From Candidatus Peregrinibacteria bacterium (lineage in GTDB: Bacteria > Patescibacteriota > Gracilibacteria > UBA1369 > LOWO2-01-FULL-3), in NCBI GenBank assembly GCA_018664365.1, contig JABJOK010000047.1:1-7680 (forward strand): 7,680 bases of DNA, given 5' to 3'. Made by a program: the position numbers and the translations under genes. The notes below the pieces were generated by a model. That model searched no databases, had not been told where the DNA came from, and saw only the letters and a program-made list of their open reading frames with translations. Each line of letters opens with the position of its first letter. The stretch's first letter is position 1. Positions 7,395-7,680 of the stretch are shown here, in pieces.

Positions 7395-7471
7395 TGGTAC
7401 GCCCGACAGGATTCGAACCTGTAACCCTCGGTTCCGAAGACCGATGCTCTATCCAGTTGAGCCACGGGCGC
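7395..7471 (-). tRNA. tRNA-Arg (anticodon UCG), CCA encoded
   Basis: All four arms fold. From the 5' end at 7471 they are acceptor GCGCCCG, D stem GCTC/GAGC with loop AACTGGATA, anticodon stem TCGGT/ACCGA with loop CTTCGGA, a 5-base variable loop GGGTT, T stem ACAGG/CCTGT with loop TTCGAAT, and acceptor CGGGCGT. The anticodon TCG (7435-7437) reads arginine codons CGA and, by wobble, CGG. The discriminator is A (7398), and CCA is encoded in the genome at 7395-7397. The body is 74 bases. The one irregularity is that the first acceptor pair is G1-U72 rather than G-C. Confidence 0.98.
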
Positions 7472-7489
7472 TTGTTTATATCGTGTTTG

Positions 7490-7518
7490 ATTGTAGGGGA
7501 GACAGGGGGATTTTGCAA
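7490..7518 (-). promoter_or_regulatory. Sigma-70-type promoter for tRNA-Arg
   Basis: On the minus strand TTGCAA (7513-7518) and TACAAT (7490-7495) are exactly 17 bases apart, each five of six matches to consensus. Transcription would begin near 7482-7484, about 11-13 bases before the mature tRNA 5' end. The spacer is rich in C. Position and spacing make this convincing, though it is a pattern match only. Confidence 0.75.
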
Positions 7519-7663
7519 TGCTAGGAGAGATAATTTAGTGAGGGTTTGAATGCGGGGAGTTTATTGTATTTTGAAATCTTTTTGAATTGATGCAAGTAAC
7601 GTCGACGTCGTTTTTATTTGGTGATATGTCAATGTTGTGGCGTGAAGGGTTTTTTTGATGAAT

Positions 7664-7680
7664 AAAAAAAGAGCCCCTTG
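7664..7680 (-). terminator. Probable rho-independent terminator, one arm only, cut by right edge
   Basis: On the minus strand the window begins CAAGGGGCTC followed directly by seven T and then ATTCATC. A GC-rich arm running into a T tract is the 3' half of an intrinsic terminator; the matching arm would lie beyond 7680. It would end a minus-strand gene to the right. If the hidden arm is also flanked by A residues, it could work in both directions. The assignment is inferred because the hairpin cannot be completed here. Confidence 0.5.

Noticed and set aside
7598..7620. GC-rich palindromes ACGTCGACGT and CGACGTCG followed by a T run, resembling a plus-strand terminator
   Set aside because: The best stem is 4 base pairs with a 7-base loop, and no plus-strand gene ends upstream of it; too weak to call.
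7472..7663. Search for a gene or integration site beside the tRNA
   Set aside because: No open frame of useful length on either strand apart from the tRNA promoter, and no direct repeat of the tRNA 3' end, integrase or insertion sequence was seen.
7650..7670. T7-N7-A7 inverted repeat near the right edge
   Set aside because: An all-A/T stem is unstable, and the A tract is better explained as the T tract of the cut terminator on the minus strand.
1..7680. CRISPR arrays, insertion sequences, toxin-antitoxin pairs or phage genes
   Set aside because: No regularly spaced DNA repeats, transposase motifs or recognisable toxin or phage proteins were found.

Overview
The window carries five protein genes and one tRNA gene in AT-rich bacterial DNA. 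The likely source is a small-genome, Gram-positive-like or cell-wall-simple bacterium, and a Candidate Phyla Radiation (Patescibacteria) member is my best guess. This rests on several weak signs. None of the five start codons has a clear Shine-Dalgarno sequence. The promoters are near-consensus sigma-70 type, which argues against Bacteroidota, another group that seldom uses Shine-Dalgarno sequences. The PriA helicase is shortened. The efflux genes have no outer-membrane partner nearby, and two genes are unrecognised. No single marker fixes the phylum.

Layout: positions 1-6260 hold three minus-strand genes in the order adaptor (6260 to 4719), RND pump (4711 to 1544), priA (1501 to beyond the left edge). 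The gaps are 7 and 42 bases and no terminator is visible, so they may form one operon. A strong promoter lies just upstream of the adaptor gene. A second near-perfect promoter, pointing the other way, drives a 196-residue protein (6375-6965) built from about four copies of a 45-50 residue helical repeat. The -35 boxes of the two promoters form an inverted repeat, so one bound protein could control both.

From 6975 to 7286 a small acidic protein of unknown function is encoded on the minus strand, tail to tail with the repeat protein. A minus-strand tRNA-Arg(UCG) with an encoded CCA end follows (7395-7471), with its own consensus-like promoter. The last 200 bases hold no credible gene and end in what looks like half of a terminator hairpin for a neighbour to the right.

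How they work together: the adaptor and the RND protein should form a proton-driven export complex in the cytoplasmic membrane. PriA restarts stalled replication forks and is probably a passenger in the transcript. The divergent repeat protein is the only candidate local partner or regulator of the pump, but nothing in its sequence proves DNA binding.
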